From: Burkholderiales bacterium
Lineage (GTDB): Bacteria; Pseudomonadota; Gammaproteobacteria; Burkholderiales; Burkholderiaceae_A
DNA length: 25,914 bases
Direction of reading: 5' to 3'
Assembly: GCA_030834045.1 (NCBI GenBank)
Contig: JAURFZ010000006.1
Span: forward strand, 1-25,914
In this document: positions 1-7,491 of the stretch, in pieces
Position numbering within the stretch: position 1 is the first letter of the stretch
How the letters are laid out: each line of letters starts with the position of its first letter
Position numbers and translations under genes: made by a program
The notes under the pieces: generated by a model
The model's database searches: none
What the model saw: the letters and a program-made list of their open reading frames with translations, nothing else
Told to the model about the DNA's origin: nothing

Positions 1-16
1 GCTAGTTTCTCTGTAG

Positions 17-92
17 GGGGACGTAGCTCAGCTGGGAGAGCGTCGCGTTCGTAATGCGAAGGTCGAGGGTTCAATTCCTTTCACCGGCACCA
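17..92 (+). tRNA. tRNA-Thr (anticodon CGU), probably chimeric or a pseudogene
   Basis: The D arm (26-41), the anticodon arm (43-59, anticodon CGT at 50-52), the T arm (65-81) and an encoded CCA end (90-92) can all be folded, which gives a threonine tRNA for ACG codons. The acceptor stem does not close. The 5' strand at 17-23 reads GGGGACG and the 3' strand at 82-88 reads CACCGGC, which would need GCCGGTG, so only three of seven pairs form. The T stem contains G-U pairs. The 3' half looks like a normal threonine tRNA, while the 5' acceptor strand seems to come from elsewhere. It may be non-functional or the product of recombination at a tRNA gene. The tRNA identity rests on the anticodon alone. 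Confidence 0.75.
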
Positions 93-138
93 ATAAAATT
101 AAAGACTTACGCAACTTTTTTGGCATTCTTTGCCAGAG

Positions 139-169
139 AAACCTGTTAACTTTTACTTAACAGGTTTTT
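139..169 (+). terminator. Rho-independent terminator downstream of the tRNA
   Basis: A perfect 11-bp stem (139-149 with 157-167) encloses a 7-nt loop and runs into a T tract (165-169) on the plus strand. A smaller hairpin (TGGCA 121-125 with TGCCA 131-135) lies just before it. It most likely ends transcription of the tRNA. Confidence 0.8.
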
Positions 170-566
170 GGTTGCCCAGATTTTTTGAATGACACTGAGA
201 TCTATAGAAATTAGACTCAGGCCATGTCAACAGACTCACGTCAGGAAAGCTTGGCCAGACGCTCCGCTACGGATGGATCGAATTTCTTCTGGGTCAGCAG
301 CATTCCTTGCGGACGGCCCGAAGAATATCTCCAAGCTCGACGACAGAGGAGATGCTAGTTTCTCGGTCTGCCATAAGCCCTCCTGACGCGATGCTTGAGG
401 GATAACCCGACAAGGAGGCTGACCAAACCACCACCACTGAAAATGGCTTAAAAAAACAGGCAAACAATAAAGAAAAACCTAAAAGATTGTTGATAAAACA
501 TAAGTAAGTCTAAATAACCGGTATGCTCGAGTACGAACATCTCCTAGTTCTGAGGACTCACATCGC
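170..566. other. Non-coding, AT-rich stretch between terminator and channel gene
   Basis: No convincing intact gene is seen here. The short open frames on both strands lack recognisable domains. The one item of note is a small helix-turn-helix-like remnant on the minus strand (listed separately). A possible ribosome binding site GAGGA (552-556) precedes the ion channel gene. No promoter for that gene could be assigned with confidence. TTGTTG (487-492) and TAAATA (511-516) have an 18-nt spacing but match the consensus poorly. Confidence 0.6.
241..374 (-). pseudogene. Remnant of an XRE/HipB-like helix-turn-helix gene
   Basis: On the minus strand an ATG at 374-372 follows a GGAGGG ribosome binding site. 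It opens a 26-residue frame whose second half, ELGDILRAVRKE, resembles the start of XRE/HipB-type DNA-binding domains. The frame then hits a TGA (296-294). Shifting frame at that point gives LTQKKF, and an L-T-Q follows this kind of segment in intact HTH proteins, so a single-base deletion is plausible. The shifted frame ends at a TGA at 243-241, so even a repaired gene would encode only about 44 residues and lack most of the domain. The family assignment rests on a short stretch and is tentative. It could instead be chance similarity. Confidence 0.3.
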
Positions 567-1664
567 ATGAAAATAAAAGCACATTCTGTTTTCGCAAGCC
601 TCATGGTGGCAATGCTCATCAACGGCCCCGTCATTGCAAATGAGAAGGTGCGCGTCTCGGGTGGGGAAACTGTCAAATTAGAGGCAGGGCAGGAGGATGC
701 TTTTCCCGTAACGGTGGACCTCATCCTAGATGAGGTTTCGGATATCTCAATTGCTGGAGGCAGGGCTCGCGCTGTTGCTGAGCTACTTCTCTCATGGCGA
801 GATGAGGCAATGGATGTCTCTAAAGAACAGACCTTGTTGGGTGATGCTGTTGACACTTTTTTAGCTGGGAGTTTCGATCCTGGTGTGTTCGTAGCGAATT
901 CAGAAGCTCCCCGCGAGGTCATCACGAGGTCTCTTACGCTCTTTCCGGATGGGCGAGTCGAGTTGTACGAAAAGTTTGCGGTGACACTGACGTTCGAGAC
1001 AGCTATTCCAAGCTATCCCTTTGGAAATTTGGACTTACATATTGAGTTGCAGTCTGCCAACCATGCGCTTCCTGAGTTGACGTTTGTGCCGCGACATTAT
1101 GAATTTGGGCACGACGATTTAGTCCATACGGTGGTGAAGGGTAACTGGTATTTGATCGGCAGCAACTCGGAAGTGATCAAGGTGAAGAGTCTAAGTCACG
1201 GCGGAAATTCCCGGTTCGCAGTCGCTATATTTCACATAAAAGTGGCTCACGACTTCCTCGATGTTGCCCAAAAGATTTTAGTCCCCCTACTATCCATTTT
1301 GCTCCTGTCTCTGTTTATCAACAAATACAGTGTGATCTACGAGACGGAGTCTGGCGGTGATAACGGCAGTTGGCGAGTAGGTGGCCAGCTGACTTTGTTA
1401 CTGACTTTGTTTGCCTTGAAGTTTTCGCTGGGCGACGACATTCCTGCTACTCATTATTTGACGATGATTGACGCTTTATTTGTTGCTGTGGGGATCATGG
1501 TTGTATTCGCCTTGATGTGGGGTATCTACACAATTTACTTATTCCAGTCTGGACGCGTCGAGCTGGGCTATAAGTTTGAGCATAAGAGCAACGTAGTCTT
1601 TGTATTCGTTGCGCTCGTTTTCCTCGCTTGGATTTTGAGTTTCCTATTCCGCACCGGTCATTAA
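567..1664 (+). CDS. Pentameric ligand-gated ion channel (Cys-loop family) homologue
   Basis: A 365-residue membrane protein with a signal peptide (about 1-24, ending VIAN), an extracellular beta-rich domain (about 25-230) and four predicted membrane helices (about 234-252, 271-289, 300-326 and 342-361). Family landmarks are visible. A VSDI...LLSWRD stretch (57-79) matches the ligand-binding domain, followed by FPDG (126-129). YPFG (150-153) sits where the family usually has FPFD in the Cys-loop. A Leu/Thr-rich second helix is followed by DDIP (290-293) and YLTMID (297-302), as in the M2-M3 loop. There are no cysteines, as is usual in bacterial homologues such as GLIC and ELIC. The ligand and ion selectivity cannot be read from the sequence. 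The start is ATG after GAGGA. The gene stands alone, between the tRNA region and guaA, in DNA richer in A+T than its neighbours, which suggests acquisition by transfer. Confidence 0.8.
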   Translation: MKIKAHSVFASLMVAMLINGPVIANEKVRVSGGETVKLEAGQEDAFPVTVDLILDEVSDISIAGGRARAVAELLLSWRDEAMDVSKEQTLLGDAVDTFLAGSFDPGVFVANSEAPREVITRSLTLFPDGRVELYEKFAVTLTFETAIPSYPFGNLDLHIELQSANHALPELTFVPRHYEFGHDDLVHTVVKGNWYLIGSNSEVIKVKSLSHGGNSRFAVAIFHIKVAHDFLDVAQKILVPLLSILLLSLFINKYSVIYETESGGDNGSWRVGGQLTLLLTLFALKFSLGDDIPATHYLTMIDALFVAVGIMVVFALMWGIYTIYLFQSGRVELGYKFEHKSNVVFVFVALVFLAWILSFLFRTGH

Positions 1665-1687
1665 TAACCTAATATCGAGTTGTAAAG

Positions 1688-3334
1688 TCATTCCCACTCA
1701 ATCGTGGCGGGTGGCTTCCCAGAGATATCGTAGACCACCCGGTTAATGCCGCGAATCTCGTTGATGATGCGGTTCGATACGGTGGCTAAAAGGCTATGGG
1801 GAAGCTCGGCCCAGTGAGCGGTCATGAAATCGGACGTCACAACCGCACGTAAGGCCACCACATACTCGTAGGTGCGGCCATCGCCCATAACACCCACTGA
1901 CTTCACAGGAAGAAAGACAGCAAAGGCCTGGCTCGTTAGGTCGTACCAGGTTTTGCCTATGTCATCAGCAGAGCAAAGCCCCTGTTGAAGGTCCTTCTCG
2001 GCCGCTACGGTTGACCGAAGCGTCTCGATGAAGATGGCGTCGGCCTGCTGCAATAAGGGCACGTAGCTGGGGTCGATGGCGCCTAGAATGCGCACGCCAA
2101 GGCCTGGGCCAGGAAAGGGGTGGCGATAGACCATCTCTCGAGGAAGACCTAGCGCAATGCCAAGCTCACGAACCTCGTCTTTAAAAAGATCGCGAAGCGG
2201 CTCGAGCAAATTCAGCCCAAGCTTCTCAGGCAGTCCACCCACGTTGTGATGGCTTTTTATGGTGACGGCCTTCTTCGACTTAGCACCACCGCTTTCAATG
2301 ACGTCTGGGTAGATGGTGCCTTGACCAAGAAAGGAAATAAAGGTGCCTTGCGCCTTCAAGGCCTCGGCCTGCTCCATAAACACGTCCACAAAAAGGCCGC
2401 CAATAATCTTGCGTTTGGCCTCGGGGTCGTGAACGCCTTGCAGGGCGCTGAGGAAGCGCTGTCTGGCATCAACCCGAATGACCCTGGCATGCAGTCGGCC
2501 TTCGAACATGGCCATGACCTGGTCACCTTCGTTAAGCCGCAAAAGCCCGTGGTCAACAAAGACACAGACCAGCTGCTCGCCAATCGCCTTATGAATAAGC
2601 GCTGCTGCCACCGACGAATCAACACCGCCTGAGAGCCCAAGCACAACACCCTGTTCACCCACCTGGGCCTTAATACGGGCCACGGCCTCGTTAATATGAT
2701 CTTTCATAATCCAGTCGGTGCGAGCTGCACAGATGCCAACTGCGAACCGCTGCAAAATGGCCCGCCCTTGAACGGTGTGCGTGACTTCGGGATGAAACTG
2801 CAGTCCATAAAAGCCACGCTCGTCGTCGGCCATTCCTGCAATGGGGCAGCTTGCCGTGGAGGCCATAAGACGAAAGCCAGGGGGCAGCTCGCTGACGCCG
2901 TCTCCATGACTCATCCAGACTTTCAACATGCCATGGCCCTCGGCGGTGGTGAGGTCGGCAATGCCCTCGAGCAGGCGGGTATGACCTCGGGCCCTTACTT
3001 CGGCAGACCCAAACTCACGATGGTCACCGGCCTGAACCTTTCCTCCAAGCTGCAAAGCCATGGTCTGCATGCCGTAGCAAATACCAAGTACCGGAAGCCC
3101 GCATTGAAAGACAAGTTCGGGGGCCTTATCGGTATGGTCGTCATAGGCGCTTGCATGACTGCCCGAGAGCACAATGCCCTTGACCGACGATTTTTCAAGG
3201 TAAAGGCTTAGCCAGTCGTCGCTGACATCACAGGGGTGAACCTCGCAGTAAACGTGAAGCTCACGCAGGCGCCGGGCAATAAGCTGCGTGAGCTGTGAGC
3301 CGAAATCGAGAATAAGAATTTGGTCGTGGTTCAA
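1688..3334 (-). CDS. guaA: GMP synthase (glutamine-hydrolysing)
   Basis: This enzyme converts XMP to GMP with ATP and glutamine in the cytoplasm, the last step of guanine nucleotide synthesis. The order is a class I glutamine amidotransferase domain with the nucleophile in GICYGMQ (Cys86) and QFHPE (His181, Glu183), then an ATP pyrophosphatase domain with LSGGVDS (234-240), then the GMP synthase dimerisation domain ending in the family signature PPATIEWE. The length of 548 residues is slightly above the usual 525-540. The frame is open further upstream, but similarity begins at QILILDFGSQ. A TTG at 3334-3332, two bases after the guaB stop, is the most reasonable start. It is the last gene of ratA-rnfH-guaB-guaA and converges on the ion channel gene with only 23 bases between them. 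Confidence 0.97.
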   Translation of the reverse strand: MNHDQILILDFGSQLTQLIARRLRELHVYCEVHPCDVSDDWLSLYLEKSSVKGIVLSGSHASAYDDHTDKAPELVFQCGLPVLGICYGMQTMALQLGGKVQAGDHREFGSAEVRARGHTRLLEGIADLTTAEGHGMLKVWMSHGDGVSELPPGFRLMASTASCPIAGMADDERGFYGLQFHPEVTHTVQGRAILQRFAVGICAARTDWIMKDHINEAVARIKAQVGEQGVVLGLSGGVDSSVAAALIHKAIGEQLVCVFVDHGLLRLNEGDQVMAMFEGRLHARVIRVDARQRFLSALQGVHDPEAKRKIIGGLFVDVFMEQAEALKAQGTFISFLGQGTIYPDVIESGGAKSKKAVTIKSHHNVGGLPEKLGLNLLEPLRDLFKDEVRELGIALGLPREMVYRHPFPGPGLGVRILGAIDPSYVPLLQQADAIFIETLRSTVAAEKDLQQGLCSADDIGKTWYDLTSQAFAVFLPVKSVGVMGDGRTYEYVVALRAVVTSDFMTAHWAELPHSLLATVSNRIINEIRGINRVVYDISGKPPATIEWE

Positions 3335-3336
3335 CC

Positions 3337-4800
3337 TTAGTCTGCCCGGTAGTTGGGGGCTTCCTTGGTAATTTGCACATCGTGCACATGCGACTCTCTT
3401 ATGCCGGCATTGGTAATTTCCACAAACTCGGCCTTGGCATGCCATTCGTCAATGGAGCGGCAGCCGCAGTAGCCCATGCTTGCTCGAATGCCTCCCGCAA
3501 GCTGGTAAATAATTTGCCGGGCGCTGCCCTTGTAAGGAACACGCCCTTCAATGCCTTCCGGAACGAGCTTGTCAATATTGGGGTTGTCGGAGTCTTGGAA
3601 GTAACGGTCGGCCGAGCCCGCCTGCATCGCGCCAAGCGAACCCATGCCGCGGTAGGCCTTGTACGATCGCCCTTGAAAGAGCACCACTTCGCCAGGGGCC
3701 TCTTCGGTACCGGCAAGCATGCCGCCCATCATCACAGAGCTTGCGCCGGCGGCAAGTGCCTTGGCGACATCGCCAGAAAAACGCACCCCACCGTCGGCGA
3801 TGATGGGAATACCTGAACTGCCAAGTGCCTTAGCCACATCGGCGATGGCTGTAATTTGCGGCACGCCAACACCCGCAACAACACGGGTGGTGCAGATGCT
3901 GCCTGGTCCAATGCCCACTTTCACGGCATCAGCCCCGTGGTCGGCCAGAGCCTTGGCTGCATCCCCCGTGGCGATGTTTCCACCAATGACATCGACATTG
4001 GGGAACCTGGACTTAACCCATTGGACACGGCTTAAGACACCCTGCGAATGGCCATGGGCAGTATCAACCACAATGACATCAACACCGGCCTCAACAAGTC
4101 GTTCAACACGCTCCTCGGTTCCTTCACCCACGCCGACAGCGGCGGCTACACAGAGCTTGCCTTGGTCATCGCGGGCAGCATGGGGGTACTCGATGCCCTT
4201 CAGTATGTCTTTGACGGTAATAAGACCCTTAAGCTCAAACTGATTGTTTACCACCAAAACGCGCTCAAGTCGGTGGGTGTGCATAAGTGTTTTTGCCTCC
4301 TCAAGGGAGGCCTTTTCGTCAACCGTAACAAGCCGCTCGCCTGGGGTCATGATGGACCGAACAGGCTCATCGAGCCGGGTTTCAAACCGCAGGTCGCGGT
4401 TGGTAACAATGCCAACCACCTTACCGTTCTCAACCACGGGCAGCCCCGAAATGCGACGCTCTTTGGTGAGCTTTAAGACCTCCCAGATGCGCATGGTTGG
4501 CGGTATGGTGATGGGGTCCTTCACCACGCCCGCCTCAAAGCGTTTCACCTTAAGTACCTCGGCTGCCTGAGCCTTGGCCGTGAGGTTTTTGTGAATAACG
4601 CCGATGCCGCCTTCTTCAGCCAGAGTGATGGCGAGGTGGGACTCGGTAACGGTATCCATGGCTGCTGAAATAAGCGGAAGATTGAGCCGCAGTCTTCGTG
4701 TGAACTGGGTCTGAAGGCTGGTTTCTCTCGGCAACACCGACGAGTAGGCAGGCACAAGCAGGACATCGTCGAAGGTAAGCGCTTTTCGCAGTCGTTCCAT
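3337..4800 (-). CDS. guaB: Inosine-5'-monophosphate dehydrogenase
   Basis: It oxidises IMP to XMP with NAD, the committed and usually rate-limiting step towards GMP. At 487 residues it has the normal bacterial length. The TIM-barrel catalytic domain is interrupted by a pair of CBS regulatory domains (about 92-205). The active-site loop GPGSICTTR carries the catalytic Cys303. Later motifs include ADGGVRFSGDVAKALAAGA, the phosphate-binding region, and YKAYRGMGSLGAM in the flap. The ATG start lies 9 bases after the rnfH stop, and guaA follows after two bases, so the two GMP synthesis enzymes are surely made from one message. Confidence 0.98.
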   Translation of the reverse strand: MERLRKALTFDDVLLVPAYSSVLPRETSLQTQFTRRLRLNLPLISAAMDTVTESHLAITLAEEGGIGVIHKNLTAKAQAAEVLKVKRFEAGVVKDPITIPPTMRIWEVLKLTKERRISGLPVVENGKVVGIVTNRDLRFETRLDEPVRSIMTPGERLVTVDEKASLEEAKTLMHTHRLERVLVVNNQFELKGLITVKDILKGIEYPHAARDDQGKLCVAAAVGVGEGTEERVERLVEAGVDVIVVDTAHGHSQGVLSRVQWVKSRFPNVDVIGGNIATGDAAKALADHGADAVKVGIGPGSICTTRVVAGVGVPQITAIADVAKALGSSGIPIIADGGVRFSGDVAKALAAGASSVMMGGMLAGTEEAPGEVVLFQGRSYKAYRGMGSLGAMQAGSADRYFQDSDNPNIDKLVPEGIEGRVPYKGSARQIIYQLAGGIRASMGYCGCRSIDEWHAKAEFVEITNAGIRESHVHDVQITKEAPNYRAD

Positions 4801-4809
4801 GTTCGGATT

Positions 4810-5181
4810 CTACCGGTTGCGGGTCCAGCGGTCGAACTGCCCTTTGCTTGCGCGCTCCGAGCGACGGGTCTGCACGCGCTGACGGCGCGCAAGTTTCGGG
4901 TCTGCGAGAAGCGGGCTGAGAAGTTCAAGCCGGTCGCCCTGGTTTAGGCGTGTGCTGGCGGGAACGGCCTTGCCAAAAATTGCAAAGCCCGCCGCATTGT
5001 TGAAGGCCTCCGCCAGCCCTTGCAGGTCTTTGACGTTCTGGCTTGAAAGCCACAACTGCAGGTCTTCAATCGTCATAGTGGCTGGCAACTCAAGCGAATA
5101 ACTGGTGGCAAGGTTTAACTCAGGCTGGGTTTTTGTAACCACCAGTTCAATGGCAATTCCTTCTTGCATGCTTGGAGCCAC
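4810..5181 (-). CDS. rnfH: RnfH family protein (UPF0125)
   Basis: A small protein with a ubiquitin-like beta-grasp fold. The central segment has the family pattern of a predicted strand IAIELVV near the N-terminus, GFAIFGKAVPASTRL, then GDRLELLSPLLADPK, followed by a basic tail rich in Arg. The role of RnfH is not settled. Its genes lie either with rnf electron-transport operons or, as here, beside ratA. The likely start is the GTG at 5181-5179, with GAGG very close upstream. An ATG four codons in (5169) is equally possible. The gene sits 15 bases after ratA and 9 before guaB. Confidence 0.88.
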   Translation of the reverse strand: MAPSMQEGIAIELVVTKTQPELNLATSYSLELPATMTIEDLQLWLSSQNVKDLQGLAEAFNNAAGFAIFGKAVPASTRLNQGDRLELLSPLLADPKLARRQRVQTRRSERASKGQFDRWTRNR

Positions 5182-5196
5182 AACCTCGGCGTGCGG

Positions 5197-5640
5197 CTAG
5201 TCGGAGGGTAGCTGATGTCTGAGCTCAGCCTGCTTCACGAAGGCATCAACAAAGCTTGCGGCAATCTGGTCAAAAACCGGACGTACCACGCGCTCAAGCA
5301 GACCACCGGCAAAGTGATACTCAAGGTAAAACTCAATTCGGCAGGCCTGATCGGTAATGGCATGAAACTGCCATTCGCCTTGCAATGACTTAAAGGGGCC
5401 CTCGTGGAGCTCCATGGCAATGCGTTGGCCGGGCTCATGCTGGTTGCGCGTTGTGAAAGACTGACGGATACCCTTAAACTGGACATCTACCCGGGCAAGC
5501 AGGCTGCCATCGGCTTGTGGGATCATCTGGGAGCCCGAACACCAGGGCAAGAACTCCGGGTACTGGGGAACGTTCGAGACCAGGTTAAACATAGCATTGG
5601 CCGAGTAAGGTACCAGCACGGACTTTTTCACGACGGACAT
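5197..5640 (-). CDS. ratA: RatA/COQ10 family START-like domain protein
   Basis: A 147-residue single-domain protein of the polyketide cyclase/START superfamily. The recognisable core is VPYSANAMFNLVSNVPQYPE (10-29) followed by FLPWC, then a conserved region with EGPFKSLQGEW and a C-terminal helix. In Escherichia coli the homologue RatA was reported to block association of ribosomal subunits. The mitochondrial relative COQ10 binds ubiquinone. Either role could apply here. It is the first gene of the guanine operon and starts 11 bases from the divergent smpB, so both promoters must lie within or very near the two reading frames. Confidence 0.92.
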   Translation of the reverse strand: MSVVKKSVLVPYSANAMFNLVSNVPQYPEFLPWCSGSQMIPQADGSLLARVDVQFKGIRQSFTTRNQHEPGQRIAMELHEGPFKSLQGEWQFHAITDQACRIEFYLEYHFAGGLLERVVRPVFDQIAASFVDAFVKQAELRHQLPSD

Positions 5641-5651
5641 TTTAGGATTGT

Positions 5652-6107
5652 ATGTCGATCATCGATAACAAGAAGGCCTTCCACGACTACTTCATTGAGG
5701 AGCGGTTTGAGGCTGGGCTGGTTTTGCTGGGCTGGGAGGCCAAGGCCATTCGAGCAGGCCGCGCGCAGCTTAAAGAGGCCTATGTGGTGATTCGACGGGC
5801 TGAGCTCTATCTTATTGGTGCACATATTTCCCCCTTAAGCTCAACCTCCACCCATGTTACTGCCGACCCTGTACGAACGCGAAAGCTTTTGCTTCATGCT
5901 GCCGAAATCGGCAAGCTCATTGGCAAGGTTGAGCGCTCGGGCTATGCCCTTGTACCGCTGAATTTGCATTACAGTCGAGGTCGAATAAAGCTTGATCTAG
6001 GTCTTGCCAAGGGCAAGAAGCAGCACGACAAGCGAGCCACCGAAAAGGAGAAAGAGTGGAACCGCGAGAAGCAGCGCATTCTGCGAGAGGTTGTCCGCAC
6101 ATCCTGA
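5652..6107 (+). CDS. smpB: SsrA-binding protein (tmRNA partner)
   Basis: SmpB binds tmRNA and brings it to stalled ribosomes for trans-translation. The protein has 151 residues, a normal length. It begins with the typical N-K-K-A-F-H-D-Y-F segment. The central GWEAKAIRAGRAQLKEAYV (28-46) follows, and it ends with the basic tail GKKQHDKR...KEKEWNREKQR that inserts into the mRNA channel. The ATG is preceded by AGGA. No tmRNA gene is in the window. The 3' end overlaps the next gene by 52 bases. Confidence 0.97.
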   Translation: MSIIDNKKAFHDYFIEERFEAGLVLLGWEAKAIRAGRAQLKEAYVVIRRAELYLIGAHISPLSSTSTHVTADPVRTRKLLLHAAEIGKLIGKVERSGYALVPLNLHYSRGRIKLDLGLAKGKKQHDKRATEKEKEWNREKQRILREVVRTS

Positions 6108-6607
6108 TTTCGGTTCAGGCTCAGCGTCTTTACCTTTTTGATCCTGATCCCGATCAACTCGACATAGGTAATCCCCCGTTGCGGTCCCCGCGTGCCGAGT
6201 TCGTTGTCTCAACCTCGCGCAATGGCACAGGTCAAGAGCAGGGCAGTTTTAGAACCCCTTTGGGCAGGCATCTGGTTCGCGCAAAAATTGGAAAGGGTGC
6301 AGCCCTTAATACTGTCTTTGTAGGCCGAAGGCCGACCGGAGAAGTCTGGACCCCAGAGCTTGCTGCAAGCAGTCCTGGTCGAGACTGGATTCTCACGCGA
6401 ATTCTGTGGCTCTCGGGCCTGGAGCTAGGGATAAATCGGTTGGGTCAGGTAGACACCATGCGGCGCTATATCTACATTCACGGCAGCCCACCCAGTGTGG
6501 TGATGGGGGAACCCGGGTCGATAGGCTGCATTCGCATGCGCAACCAAGACATCGTTGACCTCTTCGACCTTGTCCCGTACGGAACCACCGTTGAAATTCA
6601 AGACTAG
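6056..6607 (+). CDS. L,D-transpeptidase (YkuD domain), starts inside smpB
   Basis: A 183-residue protein made almost entirely of a YkuD catalytic domain. The active site is visible as IHGSP (141-145) and GSIGCIRMRN (154-163), with Cys158 as nucleophile and His142. Such enzymes form 3-3 crosslinks in peptidoglycan or attach proteins to it. The GTG start at 6056 lies 5 bases after AAGGAG, and no other ATG, GTG or TTG lies between it and the first strand of the domain, so a 52-base overlap with smpB is the best reading. No signal peptide or membrane helix is visible, which is odd for an enzyme expected to act outside the cytoplasm. Translation is probably coupled to smpB. Confidence 0.88.
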   Translation: MEPREAAHSARGCPHILISVQAQRLYLFDPDPDQLDIGNPPLRSPRAEFVVSTSRNGTGQEQGSFRTPLGRHLVRAKIGKGAALNTVFVGRRPTGEVWTPELAASSPGRDWILTRILWLSGLELGINRLGQVDTMRRYIYIHGSPPSVVMGEPGSIGCIRMRNQDIVDLFDLVPYGTTVEIQD

Positions 6608-6705
6608 GACGTCCCCGGTGTGCGGAGAGACGCAAAGGGTCCCCTAAGTAATGCCTAGAGAGGTCGGGTTAAAAAAGCACCCCGAGAACCCACAGCGACA
6701 ACTGC

Positions 6706-7491
6706 TTACTTAATACTAGCCTTGCTTCGCAGGGACTGTTGAAAGGTACTTAGCTTCTGGCGCTGCAAGCCCTCGACGATTTGTGTGCGAACTTCGGCGA
6801 GTGGCGGTGGTGCGGTTTCACGAATGTCGTCAAGCCGAATAACGTGCCAGCCGAATTGAGTCTGTATGGGCTCGGCCGTAAGACCGCCCTTCTTAAGCGA
6901 GGCCATTGCGTTTGAGAAGGGCGCTACAAAGGTGTCCGCAGAGGCCCAGTCAAGATCGCCCCCATTGCCGGCTGATCCGGGGTCTTTCGAGAGCTGCTTT
7001 GCCAGCTGTTCAAAGGACTCCCCCTTTTTAAGACGGGCAATCAGGGCACGCGCCTGATCTTGCGACTCAACCAGAATGTGTCGAGCGCGATACTCGGTGG
7101 CCTTACCCGCCGTCATCCTCTTGTATTCTTGGGAGATCTCGTCGTCGGTTACGGGATTGCGCCCAAGTTCATCTTGAACCAGAGACTGGATAAGGATCTG
7201 GGTGCGCGCGGTCTCAATTTGAAAGCGTGTCTCTGACTTGGCAGGAAGCCCTCGGCGCTCAGCCTCCTGCAAAAGCACCTCACGGTCTACCAATTCTTGA
7301 CGCACAAGCGAGGCTAGCTCGGGGCTGGCTTGCTGGCCTTGGCGCTCAAGCTCTTTAATAAACAAGTCTGCCCGCTCTTTCGGTATGGGGCGGCCATTGA
7401 CTACCGCAATATTCTGCGCGTGCACCGCCGTAAGGCACAGACTGGTCAAACAAAAGACTAAGAGGCTTTTGCCAATGTAGGTAGGGGTCAT
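6706..7491 (-). CDS. Periplasmic peptidyl-prolyl isomerase, parvulin type
   Basis: A 261-residue secreted foldase. It has a signal peptide (about 1-25, cleavage after AVHA), a helical SurA_N-like region (about 26-130) and a single parvulin domain (about 134-224). The latter contains YRARHILVES, GGDLDWASADTFVAPF and QFGWHVIRLDD, the usual rotamase motifs. It should assist folding of exported or outer membrane proteins by proline isomerisation. It is related to PpiC and PrsA rather than to SurA, which normally has two parvulin domains. The start codon overlaps the bolA stop in an ATGA, so the two are translationally coupled. Confidence 0.93.
   Translation of the reverse strand: MTPTYIGKSLLVFCLTSLCLTAVHAQNIAVVNGRPIPKERADLFIKELERQGQQASPELASLVRQELVDREVLLQEAERRGLPAKSETRFQIETARTQILIQSLVQDELGRNPVTDDEISQEYKRMTAGKATEYRARHILVESQDQARALIARLKKGESFEQLAKQLSKDPGSAGNGGDLDWASADTFVAPFSNAMASLKKGGLTAEPIQTQFGWHVIRLDDIRETAPPPLAEVRTQIVEGLQRQKLSTFQQSLRSKASIK

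Noticed and set aside
1..363. An 11-base direct repeat GCTAGTTTCTC at 1-11 and 353-363
   Set aside because: Repeats of this length within a few hundred bases are expected by chance several times in a window of this size.
1640..1660. ATTCCGCACCGG near the end of the channel gene, recalling the tRNA 3' end ATTCCTTTCACCGG
   Set aside because: The match is broken and short and lies inside a coding region, so it is not good evidence for an attachment site.
2246..3211. Long open frames on the plus strand opposite guaA (128 and 171 codons)
   Set aside because: They are antisense to a clear, full-length GMP synthase, show no domain features and reflect codon bias of guaA.
3373..4570. Several plus-strand open frames opposite guaB
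   Set aside because: Shadows of guaB in other frames, with atypical amino acid composition and no recognisable motif.
6655..6705. T-rich stretch with GGGTT/AACCC after the parvulin gene, possible terminator
   Set aside because: The stem is five pairs around a 16-base loop that itself contains the T run, so it does not form a standard terminator.
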